A stretch of 64,000 nt of DNA from Candidatus Helarchaeota archaeon (GCA_019058315.1 JAHPZH010000007.1:1-64000), one strand, 5' to 3'. Positions 1 through 7,315 are shown, numbered from the stretch's first letter. Notes: a model not told the origin generated them from the sequence alone. Made by a program: numbers and translations.

Positions 1-340
1 CTGGAACTCGACCCCAAATTTGCCATGGCTTGGAATAACAAAGGAAGTACATTAATTATCTTGGGAAAATATGAGGACGCCATAGTTTGCTTCGATAAAG
101 CACTGGAGCTCGACCCCAAAGATGCCATGGCTTGGAGTAACAAAGGAAATGCATTAAGTAACTTGGGAAAATACAAAGACGCCATAGCATGCTTCGATAA
201 AGTGCTGGAGCTCGACCCCAAAGATGCCGTGGCTTGGTATAATAAAGGAAATGCATTAAATAACTTGGGAAAATACGAGGATGCCATAGTTTGCTATGAT
301 AAAGCGCTGGAGCTCGACCCCAAAGATGCAATGACTTGGA
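1..340 (+). repeat. 102-bp tandem DNA repeat encoding TPR units
   Basis: Near-identical 102-bp units begin at 1, 103, 205 and 307. Each encodes one 34-residue TPR. Identity at synonymous positions shows recent duplication or homogenisation. The array continues beyond the left edge of the window. Confidence 0.85.
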
Positions 341-609
341 GTAACAAAGGAACTGCATTATTAAAATCAAAAAAATATAATGAAGCCATAGTATGTTTTG
401 ATAAAGCGATAGAACTCGAATTTGACTATGACTCTGCTTATTATAATAAAGCATGTGCTAAATCATTACTGAACAATAAAAAAGAGGCTATAGATCTATT
501 AAATATTGCAATTAAATTAAATCCTAAATATCAGGAGTCAGCAAAGACAGATCCTGACTTTGACACTATCAGAAAAACAAAGGAATTTCAAGAATTAATT
601 AAAGATTAA
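1..609 (+). CDS. TPR-repeat protein, 5' end outside the window
   Basis: The reading frame is open from base 1, so the visible 202 residues are the C-terminal part of a longer protein. It consists of tandem 34-residue tetratricopeptide repeats with the usual pattern (W-x-NKG, then LGKYEDAI, then FDKALELDP). TPR solenoids are protein-binding scaffolds; no catalytic domain is visible and the partner is unknown. The first repeats are almost identical in DNA, with the segment ctggagctcgaccccaaa recurring at 103, 205 and 307 and a close variant at 1, which is a period of 102 bases. This points to recent repeat expansion or gene conversion. The last repeats (from about 340) are diverged. The C-terminus is a short charged tail. 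The gene is followed by a long stretch without intact genes. Confidence 0.85.
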   Translation: MELDPKFAMAWNNKGSTLIILGKYEDAIVCFDKALELDPKDAMAWSNKGNALSNLGKYKDAIACFDKVLELDPKDAVAWYNKGNALNNLGKYEDAIVCYDKALELDPKDAMTWSNKGTALLKSKKYNEAIVCFDKAIELEFDYDSAYYNKACAKSLLNNKKEAIDLLNIAIKLNPKYQESAKTDPDFDTIRKTKEFQELIKD

Positions 610-839
610 ACAGTGAATTTTTGTATATCCGATTGATATTAACAATTTCCCTTTTTTTTATAGTGAGAGTCACTTGAAAATAAAAGAGATAGAGTAATTT
701 AGATGATAATATTTTACCTTTATTTAGTAATTTTTATTCTTTTAGAGGAAAAAATGTGACTGGTTAACAATGACATTTTACTGACAAAAACAACCTATAT
801 CTGTGAGTTTTTAGTCAAATATTTTTATTAATTGACTAA
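610..839. other. Intergenic stretch, no gene seen
   Basis: Between the TPR gene and the start-less ORF I see only AT-rich sequence with a few T-runs (near 650) and no ORF or RNA structure that I could support. With the decayed ORF it forms about 520 bases without an intact gene. Confidence 0.5.
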
Positions 840-1214
840 TTTAACTGTACAATATCCAATTTTACATTTATTGCGACAAAAATTGATCTTAGTTATTCCA
901 AGTCAACACAATCAGGTGATGAATCAACGTCCTATGTCACAAGGAAACAATACCAACTACCCAAGTTACAAGAAATCTTTGATTTTGACACGTTAATTAC
1001 TGACGGTCTGGAAGCATTGAAACGTGTGTGGGGAATGGGGAGAGCTAATATACAATTTAAGTTATATTTCAAATATCCCAATCTAAATTACGTTAATATC
1101 GGCAGATCGGGATGGGAGATTAGATTAAGGGACCTATCCGAGAAAATTAATAATGGGTTTGCAAGGGTAGAACAGTTTTATTCCGCGGGGTATCAACAAG
1201 AAACAGTCGCCTAA
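840..1214 (+). pseudogene. Start-less ORF, probable gene remnant
   Basis: The frame is open from just after a TAA at 837 to a TAG-free end with TAA at 1212-1214, about 124 codons. The translation looks protein-like, with runs such as QYQLPKLQEIFDFDTL and RVWGMGRANIQFKLYFKYP, rather than random AT-rich frame noise. There is no ATG near the 5' end and no ribosome site, and the 3' end overlaps the opposite-strand AbrB-like gene by 81 bases. I do not recognise a family. The simplest reading is the 3' part of a decayed gene. Chance openness is the alternative. Confidence 0.35.
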
Positions 1215-1334
1215 ATAAGCAATAATTTCCCCAGATTTTACTTCCAAATATTCCCTTACCGAGTTAGATATACATATCCTCGATTTATTATCCAGTTTAA
1301 ATTTTACTACTTTAAAATGATCCTTTTCCATCAT
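1134..1334 (-). CDS. AbrB/SpoVT-like transcriptional regulator
   Basis: A 66-residue protein with the swapped-hairpin AbrB signature near its N-terminus: KFKLDNKSRICISNSVREYL followed by V-K-S-G-E, matching the family pattern of a K-x-R-I-x-I-P/S-x-S-V-R core, then a G-D/E turn. Such proteins are dimeric DNA-binding regulators or antitoxins. The start at 1334 is preferred over the in-frame ATG at 1352 because AAGGAAG lies about five bases upstream. Its promoter is unusual: a TATA-like box (1390-1399) is flanked by TGCGCA palindromes at 1369-1374 and 1408-1417, consistent with autoregulation, which is my inference. The C-terminal tail overlaps the decayed plus-strand ORF. No toxin partner is recognisable next to it. 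Confidence 0.7.
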   Translation of the reverse strand: MMEKDHFKVVKFKLDNKSRICISNSVREYLEVKSGEIIAYLGDCFLLIPRGIKLFYPCKPIINFLG

Positions 1335-1368
1335 AAAGACTTCCTTTATCATAACTAAATATATAAAA

Positions 1369-1417
1369 TGCGCAATTATTTAATGTAAGTATATATAAAC
1401 TCTCGATTTTGCGCAAA
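1369..1417 (-). promoter_or_regulatory. Promoter of the AbrB-like gene with paired TGCGCA operators
   Basis: Reading on the minus strand: the palindrome TTTGCGCAAA (1408-1417), a TATA-like box TTTATATATA (1390-1399) centred 18 bp downstream, and TGCGCA (1369-1374) centred 23 bp beyond that. The same three elements with the same spacings occur at 42016-42064. The downstream site would overlap the start of transcription, so binding there should repress. Confidence 0.65.
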
Positions 1418-1445
1418 TTCTCTTTCTCTTGCCAATTAGCATATT

Positions 1446-1460
1446 CTTTCATGATGAAAG
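1446..1460. repeat. 15-bp palindrome CTTTCAT-G-ATGAAAG
   Basis: Two seven-base arms around one central base lie between the AbrB-like and ribbon-helix-helix genes. It could be an operator, but nothing else supports that. Confidence 0.3.
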
Positions 1461-1530
1461 CCATCTGGTGTGAGATTTGATTTATAAATATATTGTATAG
1501 TTTTTCGATTATGTATAATTGAATGTAGTT

Positions 1531-1552
1531 ATATATAATTATATATAATTAT
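1531..1552. repeat. Two tandem copies of ATATATAATT upstream of the RHH gene
   Basis: The 10-bp unit is repeated exactly at 1531-1540 and 1541-1550. It lies about 70 bp upstream of the RHH start and is probably part of an AT-rich promoter. Confidence 0.35.
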
Positions 1553-1616
1553 CCCCAACTGAAGAAACTTAAAAATTGACAGAATTTTATTTATGTGAAA
1601 ATTATGGGTGAATCAT

Positions 1617-1781
1617 ATGCCCGAAAAATATTCCACTATTTCTATCCCTAAATCATTGATTGAAATTCTTGATAAAATAATAGATGCACGAATTGGATAT
1701 ACCAGCCGTGCGGAAATAGTTAAAGAAGCTATTAGAGATAAAGTCTTGGAAATTAGGGAAAAATATGGGCTTAAAGTTTAA
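1617..1781 (+). CDS. Small ribbon-helix-helix (CopG-type) DNA-binding protein
   Basis: A 54-residue protein beginning MPEKYSTISIPKSLIEILDK and continuing with GYTSRAEIVKEAIRDKV. This is the ribbon-helix-helix layout: a short beta strand with alternating residues (STISIP), helix one, a turn with the typical S-R-A-E, and helix two. RHH proteins bind DNA as dimers through the paired strands and act as regulators or antitoxins. The ATG at 1617 follows GGGTGA with a spacing of about five bases. It stands alone; no toxin-like gene is adjacent. The AT-rich tandem repeat upstream is probably its promoter. Confidence 0.75.
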   Translation: MPEKYSTISIPKSLIEILDKIIDARIGYTSRAEIVKEAIRDKVLEIREKYGLKV

Positions 1782-1814
1782 TACATACTAGCATAAAATC
1801 AGTAACCGCTGTAA

Positions 1815-2219
1815 TTAATAATTTTCTTCCTTATATAGAATCTTAACTTTTTGATATTTGTTATTTAAGTAATCGAGAATCAGATTTGCTCTTGCAGTTG
1901 CAAAATAATGCCAATCCTCTTTCTGATCATTGAGTACCTCATCACTAAATGATGTTCCAGACACTAAGAGCATAGTATATTCCCCATTTGTCAATTTTTT
2001 AATAATTTTATTCCCTTCTTTCCTTTCAATATTTTTCAAACTCTTCTCAGAATGTCTATGTACATAATTTTTTTTATCCTGCCACTCATTTTCAGAGAGT
2101 TGTTTAATCGAATTCTTAAAAATTAGATCTTTGTTTTGGATATCATTGTATAATTGATCGAAATTTACTTTTTCTTCGATTAGAATGTAATAATCTTCAC
2201 TATAAGTAAAAATAATTAT
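1815..2219 (-). CDS. Unrecognised protein with no ordinary start codon
   Basis: The frame is open from 2246 down to the stop at 1815 and reads like a real protein, with runs such as FTYSEDYYILIEEKVNFDQL near the start and NGEYTMLLVSGTSF further on. There is no in-frame ATG, GTG or TTG before the TTG at 2039, which would discard the conserved-looking first half. A good GGAG (minus strand, 2230-2227) lies seven bases before an ATA codon at 2219, exactly where an ATG would be expected. Either the start is a rare ATA/ATT, or an ATG has mutated to ATA and the gene is dying. I do not recognise the family. Confidence 0.45.
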   Translation of the reverse strand: MIIFTYSEDYYILIEEKVNFDQLYNDIQNKDLIFKNSIKQLSENEWQDKKNYVHRHSEKSLKNIERKEGNKIIKKLTNGEYTMLLVSGTSFSDEVLNDQKEDWHYFATARANLILDYLNNKYQKVKILYKEENY

Positions 2220-2405
2220 TTTCAGACTCCTTTGAAAAATATTATCTTATTAATTATTATATAACACTTCTATATATATTTTTCTCGCTTAATAACAGAT
2301 AATTTTCCACACTCTCAATAAATAATGAGTTAAATTAATAGATCAAATGAAATACTTTAGGATTGGCGAAAAAAAACAAAATTATTGATTTTTTAAGAAT
2401 AATTT

Positions 2406-2420
2406 TCCAAAAGTGAGTAA
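2406..2420 (+). promoter_or_regulatory. First copy of a 15-bp direct repeat upstream of ribB
   Basis: TCCAAAAGTGAGTAA occurs here and again at 2676-2690, 270 bp apart in the same orientation. The second copy is 36 bp from the ribB start codon, a position suited to a repressor site. Archaeal riboflavin genes are often controlled by RbkR; whether this is such a site is inference. Confidence 0.4.
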
Positions 2421-2459
2421 TATTATAGCGGCGTTTCCATCAAAATATAGGAAAAACTA

Positions 2460-2502
2460 TTTGCGCAAAACTATAATTCTTAAATAATTTGCGCAAATTA
2501 TT
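2460..2502. promoter_or_regulatory. Tandem TTTGCGCAAA palindromes upstream of the rib operon
   Basis: TTTGCGCAAA lies at 2460-2469. A perfect 20-bp palindrome with the same core (AATAATTTGCGCAAATTATT) lies at 2483-2502, its centre 28 bp from the first. The same core flanks the AbrB-like promoter and the promoter at 42 kb, so these are probably binding sites of one regulator. Confidence 0.55.
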
Positions 2503-2675
2503 GAAATGGAATTAAATATAACGATTATTTCGAATTTTATAATATAATATTATTTTGATCCAATATTTAATAAGATTTAGTTCCAAAATTTTCTCAAACA
2601 GCAAAAATGACTTAATGAAAGAATTTTTAAAGGTAATATGAATTATTAACATGATTAAAAAATAATGCATTTTTC

Positions 2676-2700
2676 TCCAAAAGTGAGTAAATGCGCAAAT
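2676..2700 (+). promoter_or_regulatory. Second 15-bp repeat joined to a TGCGCA site before ribB
   Basis: The second TCCAAAAGTGAGTAA (2676-2690) runs directly into ATGCGCAAAT (2691-2700), ending 25 bp before the ribB ATG. The two motif types therefore sit side by side over the probable transcription start. Confidence 0.4.
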
Positions 2701-2725
2701 TAATTTAATAAGAGTTTGTGAAAGC

Positions 2726-3463
2726 ATGTTCGAAAAATTGAAAAAGGCGATAAAGGCTCTCTCGGAAAGCAGATTTATTATGGTTTATGATCAAGATGAC
2801 AGGGAAGCTGAAGTTGATTTAGTGGTTTTAGCAGAAAAAGTTACTCCAAACCATGTCTATCATTTAAGACACGATGCTGGTGGATTGATTTGTATTGCAA
2901 TGGCAAATGAAATTGGTAAAGCCATTGAATTGCCGTTTATGTTAGATATTTATAATAAAATCAGTAATACTTACCCTGTTTTCAACTATTGCAGTCCCGA
3001 CGCCGCGATGCCATACGGAGATAAACCCTCTTTTTCGATCACAATCAATCATATCAATACTTACACTGGAATTACCGATAATGACCGTGCCCTCACGATT
3101 TCTGAGTTTGGAAAGCTTGGAAATGAAATAATTAATAATGGTTCCAATATAAACAAATATAAGAAAGTTTTTGGCTCAAATTTTAGAGCTCCTGGGCATA
3201 CCCATTTATTAATCGCAGCTAAAGGATTATTAGCTGAAAGAAAAGGACATACTGAATTAACTGTCTCATTGGCGGTAATAGGTAATAAATTACTTGGCCT
3301 CGACCTAACTCCTTGTACAGTATTATGTGAAATGCTCGATGGTTCCACAGGAAAGGCGCTATCTTTGGAAAAAGCGAGAGAATACGCAAAACAAAACGAT
3401 ATCATCATGATAAATGGAAAAGAGATAACTGAAGCTTTTGAATATGTAATGAGAGCTCAATAA
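2726..3463 (+). CDS. ribB: 3,4-dihydroxy-2-butanone 4-phosphate synthase
   Basis: RibB converts ribulose 5-phosphate to 3,4-dihydroxy-2-butanone 4-phosphate plus formate, supplying the four-carbon unit for lumazine. The 245-residue protein has the family landmarks: the acidic loop DREAEVDLV near residue 26, RHDAGGLIC near 50, TGITDNDRA near 113 (usually TGISAxDR), and APGHTHLLIAAKGLL followed by RKGHTE near 155-173, whose histidine and glutamate bind the metal and substrate. The length fits the monofunctional archaeal enzyme, without a fused GTP cyclohydrolase II. It is the first gene of a riboflavin operon; its stop codon overlaps the ribC start by one base (TAATG). Start: ATG with GTGA a few bases upstream. 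Confidence 0.95.
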   Translation: MFEKLKKAIKALSESRFIMVYDQDDREAEVDLVVLAEKVTPNHVYHLRHDAGGLICIAMANEIGKAIELPFMLDIYNKISNTYPVFNYCSPDAAMPYGDKPSFSITINHINTYTGITDNDRALTISEFGKLGNEIINNGSNINKYKKVFGSNFRAPGHTHLLIAAKGLLAERKGHTELTVSLAVIGNKLLGLDLTPCTVLCEMLDGSTGKALSLEKAREYAKQNDIIMINGKEITEAFEYVMRAQ

Positions 3464-3936
3464 TGGCAAAGGTAAAGGTCGGCATAGCGGATACGACGTT
3501 TGCCAGAGTTGATATGGGTGCAATGGCAATTGATGAAATTGAGCAAAGCATGTCTCAAATTAAAATTATTCGTTATACTGTTCCAGGCATAAAGGACCTC
3601 CCCATTGCGAGTAAAAAATTATTTGATGAGTATGAATGTGAAATAGTAATGGCTCTCGGGATGCCTGGTCCTGAAATTATTGATAAAACTTGTGCTCATG
3701 AAGCTTCAACTGGTTTAATCAAAGTTCAATTAATGACCGGGAAGCATATAATTGAGTGCTTCGTTCATGAGGATGAGGCGGAAACCTCTGAAGAATTATA
3801 TAAAATTTGTGAAAATAGAGCAAGGGAACATGCTCAGAACGTGATTAAACTTCTTTTTGATAGAGAATGGTTAATAAAACATGCCGGAAAAGGATTACGC
3901 CAGGGACATCCTGACGTGGGTCCTTTGAAAAAATAA
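3463..3936 (+). CDS. ribC: Archaeal riboflavin synthase
   Basis: This is the archaeal type of riboflavin synthase, unrelated to bacterial RibE but related in fold to lumazine synthase; it dismutates two 6,7-dimethyl-8-ribityllumazine molecules into riboflavin and the diaminouracil. The 157-residue protein begins KVGIADTTFARVDMG and carries the family segments YTVPGIKDLPIASKKL, MALGMPGPEIIDKTC and HEASTGLIKVQL, and ends with a GKGLRQGHPDVGPLKK-type tail typical of archaeal RibC. It overlaps ribB by one base and is followed closely by ribH, so the three are translationally linked. The length is normal and I see no missing motif. Confidence 0.95.
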   Translation: MAKVKVGIADTTFARVDMGAMAIDEIEQSMSQIKIIRYTVPGIKDLPIASKKLFDEYECEIVMALGMPGPEIIDKTCAHEASTGLIKVQLMTGKHIIECFVHEDEAETSEELYKICENRAREHAQNVIKLLFDREWLIKHAGKGLRQGHPDVGPLKK

Positions 3937-3984
3937 GTGAAATTGAGTAATAAAAAAGATAAAAAAAAGATTTTGGTGAATAAA

Positions 3985-4410
3985 ATGGAAAAAATTAGAT
4001 TAGGATTTGTTGTGGCGGAATTTCATTATGATATAACTTCTATGATGCTTGAGAAAGGAAAAGAGCATGCTGTATTTCTTGGATGTGAAGTCGGTGACGT
4101 TATTAAGGTTCCTGGGTCATTCGACATGCCAATAGCTATCCAAACGCTTCTAAAACGTGATGATATTCATGGAGTCGTAACATTAGGTGCGGTTATTAAA
4201 GGAGATACCGATCACGATCAAGTTGTTGCACAACATGCAGCAAGAAAAATGGTTGATTTATCTCTTGAATATCAAAAACCAGTTACGCTCGGTGTTTCTG
4301 GACCTGGTATGACGCGACTTGAAGCAGTTGAGCGAATTGAAGACTTTGCACGCCGTAGTGTCGAAGCATGTGTTAAAATGATTAAACGAATTCATGAACA
4401 TTCACAATAA
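3985..4410 (+). CDS. ribH: 6,7-dimethyl-8-ribityllumazine synthase
   Basis: RibH condenses 5-amino-6-ribitylaminouracil with the RibB product to give lumazine. The 141-residue form shows the family motifs: GFVVAEFHYDIT at the N-terminus (substrate-binding aromatic), VPGSFDMP, and GAVIKGDTDHDQVV with the catalytic histidine, then SGPGMT. The frame is open back to a GTG at 3937, but the ATG at 3985 is chosen because GGTGA sits five bases before it and because the intervening lysine-rich residues do not belong to the family. That places the gene 48 bases after ribC, in the same operon. Confidence 0.93.
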   Translation: MEKIRLGFVVAEFHYDITSMMLEKGKEHAVFLGCEVGDVIKVPGSFDMPIAIQTLLKRDDIHGVVTLGAVIKGDTDHDQVVAQHAARKMVDLSLEYQKPVTLGVSGPGMTRLEAVERIEDFARRSVEACVKMIKRIHEHSQ

Positions 4411-4438
4411 GTATTAATTATAAAACTGGAAAATTAGG

Positions 4439-5617
4439 ATGCCAACAACATTTTTTTCTGATTTCGCACTAATAGGTGAAAATTTGGATTTAAAAGAAAA
4501 AATATATTTTCAAGTTTCAGAAGAAGGGTTAATTAAGGAAATTTCTACTCAATGCCCTAAAAGTTCGGATATTATTGAATTTAAAGACTCCTTACTAATC
4601 CCTGGTTTTATCAACGCCCATGTACATATTGGTGATTCATTCGCAAAAGATAAGGGAATAAATTTATCCCTTCCAGAGGTTGTGGAACCGCCTGATGGCT
4701 TGAAACACCGCCTCCTCAAAGAAACTGAAAAAGAGACCATAATTGATGGGATGAAAAATGGGTTCAAAGAGATGTTATCATCAGGGACAACTACATTTGT
4801 CGATTTTAGGGAAGGTGGACCTGAAGGCATTCTTATTTTAAAAGAAGCGCTAAAAGATTCTTTAATTAGAGCATTTATTTTGGGACGAACTACTCCAGAT
4901 TTTAATACTCCCCATGAAATATTAAAAATGGCTCATGGAATTGGTCTAAGTTCTTCAAACATATATGCTGATAATGAATTAGAAATGATTGCGATTTTTT
5001 GCTTAGAAGCATCCAAAATAATTTCTACTCATGTATCAGAAACAGAAGAAGAAAGGGAAATTGCTTTTAAGAAATTTAAAATTTCCGATATTGAGAGATC
5101 TATTAAATTATTAAATGCTGATTTATTAGTTCATGCCATTTATGCTGATGATAAAGATATTGATTTAATTTCAAAACATAATACCCCCATAGTTATCTGT
5201 CCTAGGGCAAACGGATATTTTGGTGTCGGATTTCCTCCAATTTCAGCTTTCTTAAAACATAAAATACTACTTTGCTTGGGAACAGATAATGTTATGGCTA
5301 ACAGTCCTGATTTATTTCGTGAAATGGAATTTCTATTTAAATTATTCCGAGGGACAAATGGAATTAATATGTTAAAAACCAAAGATATATTATCGATGGT
5401 TACAATAAATCCAGCTAAAGCACTAAGATTGGATCATCTAACAGGTTCTTTAGCAAAAGGAAGATATGCAGATTTTTTTATTCTTGATCTAAATTCTCCA
5501 AATTTGATACCAATGGAGAATGTATATGATAGTATAATTTTACGAGCAAAATCCGAAAATGTGATTGCTACTTATATAAAAGGGAGATTAGCTTATGAAA
5601 GACGTTATAATTCCTAA
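4439..5617 (+). CDS. Amidohydrolase / cytosine-deaminase-family protein in the rib operon
   Basis: A 392-residue metal-dependent hydrolase of the cyclic deaminase type (ATZ/TRZ, cytosine and guanine deaminase relatives). Visible metal ligands are GFINAHVHIGDS (H-x-H), the STHVSETEEE histidine, LVHAIYADD, and the LGTDNVMANSP aspartate; the C-terminal TGSLAKGRYADFFILD strap is typical. It lies between ribH (28 bp) and arfC, whose start it overlaps by 23 bp, so it is co-translated with riboflavin genes. In archaea the enzyme that deaminates the reduced diaminopyrimidine intermediate has been unclear; a deaminase-like protein here is a good candidate. That role is inference from context, not from the sequence. 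An unrelated nucleobase or pterin deaminase is the alternative. Confidence 0.8.
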   Translation: MPTTFFSDFALIGENLDLKEKIYFQVSEEGLIKEISTQCPKSSDIIEFKDSLLIPGFINAHVHIGDSFAKDKGINLSLPEVVEPPDGLKHRLLKETEKETIIDGMKNGFKEMLSSGTTTFVDFREGGPEGILILKEALKDSLIRAFILGRTTPDFNTPHEILKMAHGIGLSSSNIYADNELEMIAIFCLEASKIISTHVSETEEEREIAFKKFKISDIERSIKLLNADLLVHAIYADDKDIDLISKHNTPIVICPRANGYFGVGFPPISAFLKHKILLCLGTDNVMANSPDLFREMEFLFKLFRGTNGINMLKTKDILSMVTINPAKALRLDHLTGSLAKGRYADFFILDLNSPNLIPMENVYDSIILRAKSENVIATYIKGRLAYERRYNS

Positions 5618-6272
5618 TGGAAGACCGTATGTTATTTTAAACGCCGCCATGAGTTTAGATGGCAAAATCTCAACTTGTGAAGGCGGTGCGGAATATTCTG
5701 ACGAACTAGATTGGAAACGAGTTCATAAATTGAGAGCAGAAGTAGATGGGATATTAATAGGTATAGGAACAATTTTAAAAGACGATCCTAAGTTAAGGGT
5801 TAAATATTTCGAGGGAAATCCAACAAGAATTATTATCGATAGTAAGTGCAGAATTCCATTAGATGCAAAAGTAATAAATTTCGAAAGAGAAAAATATCCT
5901 GCTATCATTGCCACCACAGAACAAGCCCCAAAGGAGAAAATTGAAGCATTAAAAAAATTAGATGTCGAAGTATTAATTTGTGGACCTGGTCCTCAAGTTG
6001 ATCTTGATGATTTAATGCATAAATTGCGACAAAAGGGATTCAAAAGTCTTATGTTAGAAGGTGGTGGGACTCTAAATTTTAGTATGTTTGAGCAAAATTT
6101 AATTGATGAAGTCCGAATTTGTATGGCTCCTGTTATTGTTGGTGGAGAAAAAGCGGTTTCCTTGGTAGAAGGAAAAGGATTCATCGACCTGAATGAAGCA
6201 GTTAATTTAAAATTAATGAAAATGGAAAAATTAGGTAAAAATATTATCTTATTTTATAAAGTTGTAGATTAA
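5595..6272 (+). CDS. arfC: 2,5-diamino-6-ribosylamino-pyrimidinone 5'-phosphate reductase
   Basis: This 225-residue protein is the stand-alone RibD-reductase domain (dihydrofolate-reductase fold) that in archaea uses NADPH to reduce the ribosyl side chain to ribityl. Landmarks are RPYVILNAAMSLDGKIS, the LRAEVDGILIGIGTIL-x-DDP segment, RIIIDSK, and the nucleotide-binding SLMLEGGGTLNFSMF followed by DEVRICMAPVIVGG. There is no zinc deaminase domain, unlike bacterial RibD, so the deamination must be done elsewhere, perhaps by the preceding gene, which it overlaps by 23 bp. It is the last gene of the operon; T-runs follow at 6290 and 6319. Confidence 0.92.
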   Translation: MKDVIIPNGRPYVILNAAMSLDGKISTCEGGAEYSDELDWKRVHKLRAEVDGILIGIGTILKDDPKLRVKYFEGNPTRIIIDSKCRIPLDAKVINFEREKYPAIIATTEQAPKEKIEALKKLDVEVLICGPGPQVDLDDLMHKLRQKGFKSLMLEGGGTLNFSMFEQNLIDEVRICMAPVIVGGEKAVSLVEGKGFIDLNEAVNLKLMKMEKLGKNIILFYKVVD

Positions 6273-6289
6273 TTAACTTCTTTCCAGAC

Positions 6290-6326
6290 TTTTTTTATTT
6301 TAAAGCTGAAAATGAAACTTTTTTTT
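6290..6326 (+). terminator. T-run terminator after arfC
   Basis: Two T-runs (6290-6296 and 6319-6326) follow the riboflavin operon. Archaeal termination typically uses such oligo-T tracts without a strong hairpin. Confidence 0.4.
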
Positions 6327-6379
6327 AATAATATACTTTATGTTTTTTGGATTCTCTCAATTTATAGCTGGAAAAATTA

Positions 6380-7315
6380 ATGATTACAGATAAATACGGA
6401 AGGTATGTTGACGACATTCGCATTTCAGTTACAAAAAAGTGCAATTTAAAATGTATATATTGCCATCATGAGGGGCAATGGCAAAATGATTTTAACAAAA
6501 ACGATGAAATGACACCTGATGAGATTTATAAAATTGTAGAAATTGGTACTAAATTTGGAATTAAAAAGGTGAAATTGACTGGGGGAGAACCCCTAATTCG
6601 AAATGATATTTACGAGATTATAAGCAAGATATCAAAATTAAATGAAATAGAAGATATTTCCCTTGTTACTAACGGTACTTTACTTAAAGATTCTGTAAAA
6701 AAATTAGTTGAATCAGGTCTTAAACGAATTAACGTAAGTCTAGATTGTCTGGAACCATCCATATACAAAAATATTACAAAATCTAACAATAATTTAATTC
6801 CAAATGATATCATTGAGGGAATTAAATTAGCAATTGCCCATGGCTTAACACCTTTGAAATTAAATATGGTTGTGTTAAAAGGTGTGAATGATACCGAAAT
6901 TGAAAGAATGATCGAATTATCTAGTGATTTAGGAGCGACTTTACAATTAATTGAACTTGTTCCTTATAGAGAACGCGAGGGTTTCCTAAAATTTCATGTT
7001 GATTTATCAAATATTGAAGAAAAAATAAAAAAAAGTGCAGTTAAAACTAAAATTAGAGAATTACAGAAAAGAATGATTTATTTTTTAGAAAATGGAGCAA
7101 TAATTGAGTTTGTAAAACCATATCACAATCCAGAGTTCTGTGCAAACTGCCACCGGATCCGAGTAACCTCTGCTGGGCGATTAAAACCATGTTTAAGGAC
7201 TAACACTAACCTCATTAATATACTAGAACCCTTAAGGGAAGGGAAAAGTGATAAAGAATTAGAAAAGCTCTTCATTAATGCTATTGAATGTAGGAAGCCC
7301 TATTATTTAGATTAA
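6380..7315 (+). CDS. moaA: GTP 3',8-cyclase (molybdenum cofactor synthesis)
   Basis: MoaA is a radical SAM enzyme that starts molybdopterin synthesis from GTP. The 311-residue protein has the N-terminal iron-sulfur motif CNLKCIYC preceded by DDIRISVTKK, the SAM-binding LTGGEPLIR, and the second C-terminal cluster site FCANCHRIRVTSAGRLKPCL, in which three cysteines hold the cluster that binds GTP. The length is normal for archaeal MoaA. The C-terminus ends KPYYLD rather than the usual double glycine, a small departure that I cannot rank. The gene is 107 bp after arfC; no other moa or moe genes are in the window. Confidence 0.9.
   Translation: MITDKYGRYVDDIRISVTKKCNLKCIYCHHEGQWQNDFNKNDEMTPDEIYKIVEIGTKFGIKKVKLTGGEPLIRNDIYEIISKISKLNEIEDISLVTNGTLLKDSVKKLVESGLKRINVSLDCLEPSIYKNITKSNNNLIPNDIIEGIKLAIAHGLTPLKLNMVVLKGVNDTEIERMIELSSDLGATLQLIELVPYREREGFLKFHVDLSNIEEKIKKSAVKTKIRELQKRMIYFLENGAIIEFVKPYHNPEFCANCHRIRVTSAGRLKPCLRTNTNLINILEPLREGKSDKELEKLFINAIECRKPYYLD

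Larger units (their letters stand above)
2247..2725. other. Riboflavin operon upstream region, 479 bp without a gene
   Basis: There is no convincing ORF here. The region holds two exact copies of TCCAAAAGTGAGTAA (2406-2420, 2676-2690), the palindromes at 2460-2469 and 2483-2502, and a TGCGCA site (2692-2697) about 30 bp before ribB. No FMN riboswitch (RFN) pattern is apparent. Confidence 0.6.

Noticed and set aside
1..340. Regular repeats at the left edge as a CRISPR array
   Set aside because: The units are 102 bp, contiguous, and encode TPRs in frame.
2247..2725. FMN riboswitch upstream of ribB
   Set aside because: No conserved RFN helices or loops are recognisable, and the region is dominated by palindromes and repeats more like protein-binding sites.
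2512..2727. Minus-strand ORF of 71 codons upstream of ribB
   Set aside because: Hydrophobic, low-complexity translation typical of AT-rich antisense, and it covers the operator sites.
3937..3984. GTG at 3937 as ribH start
   Set aside because: It adds a lysine-rich stretch not found in the family, and the ATG at 3985 has GGTGA at the right distance.
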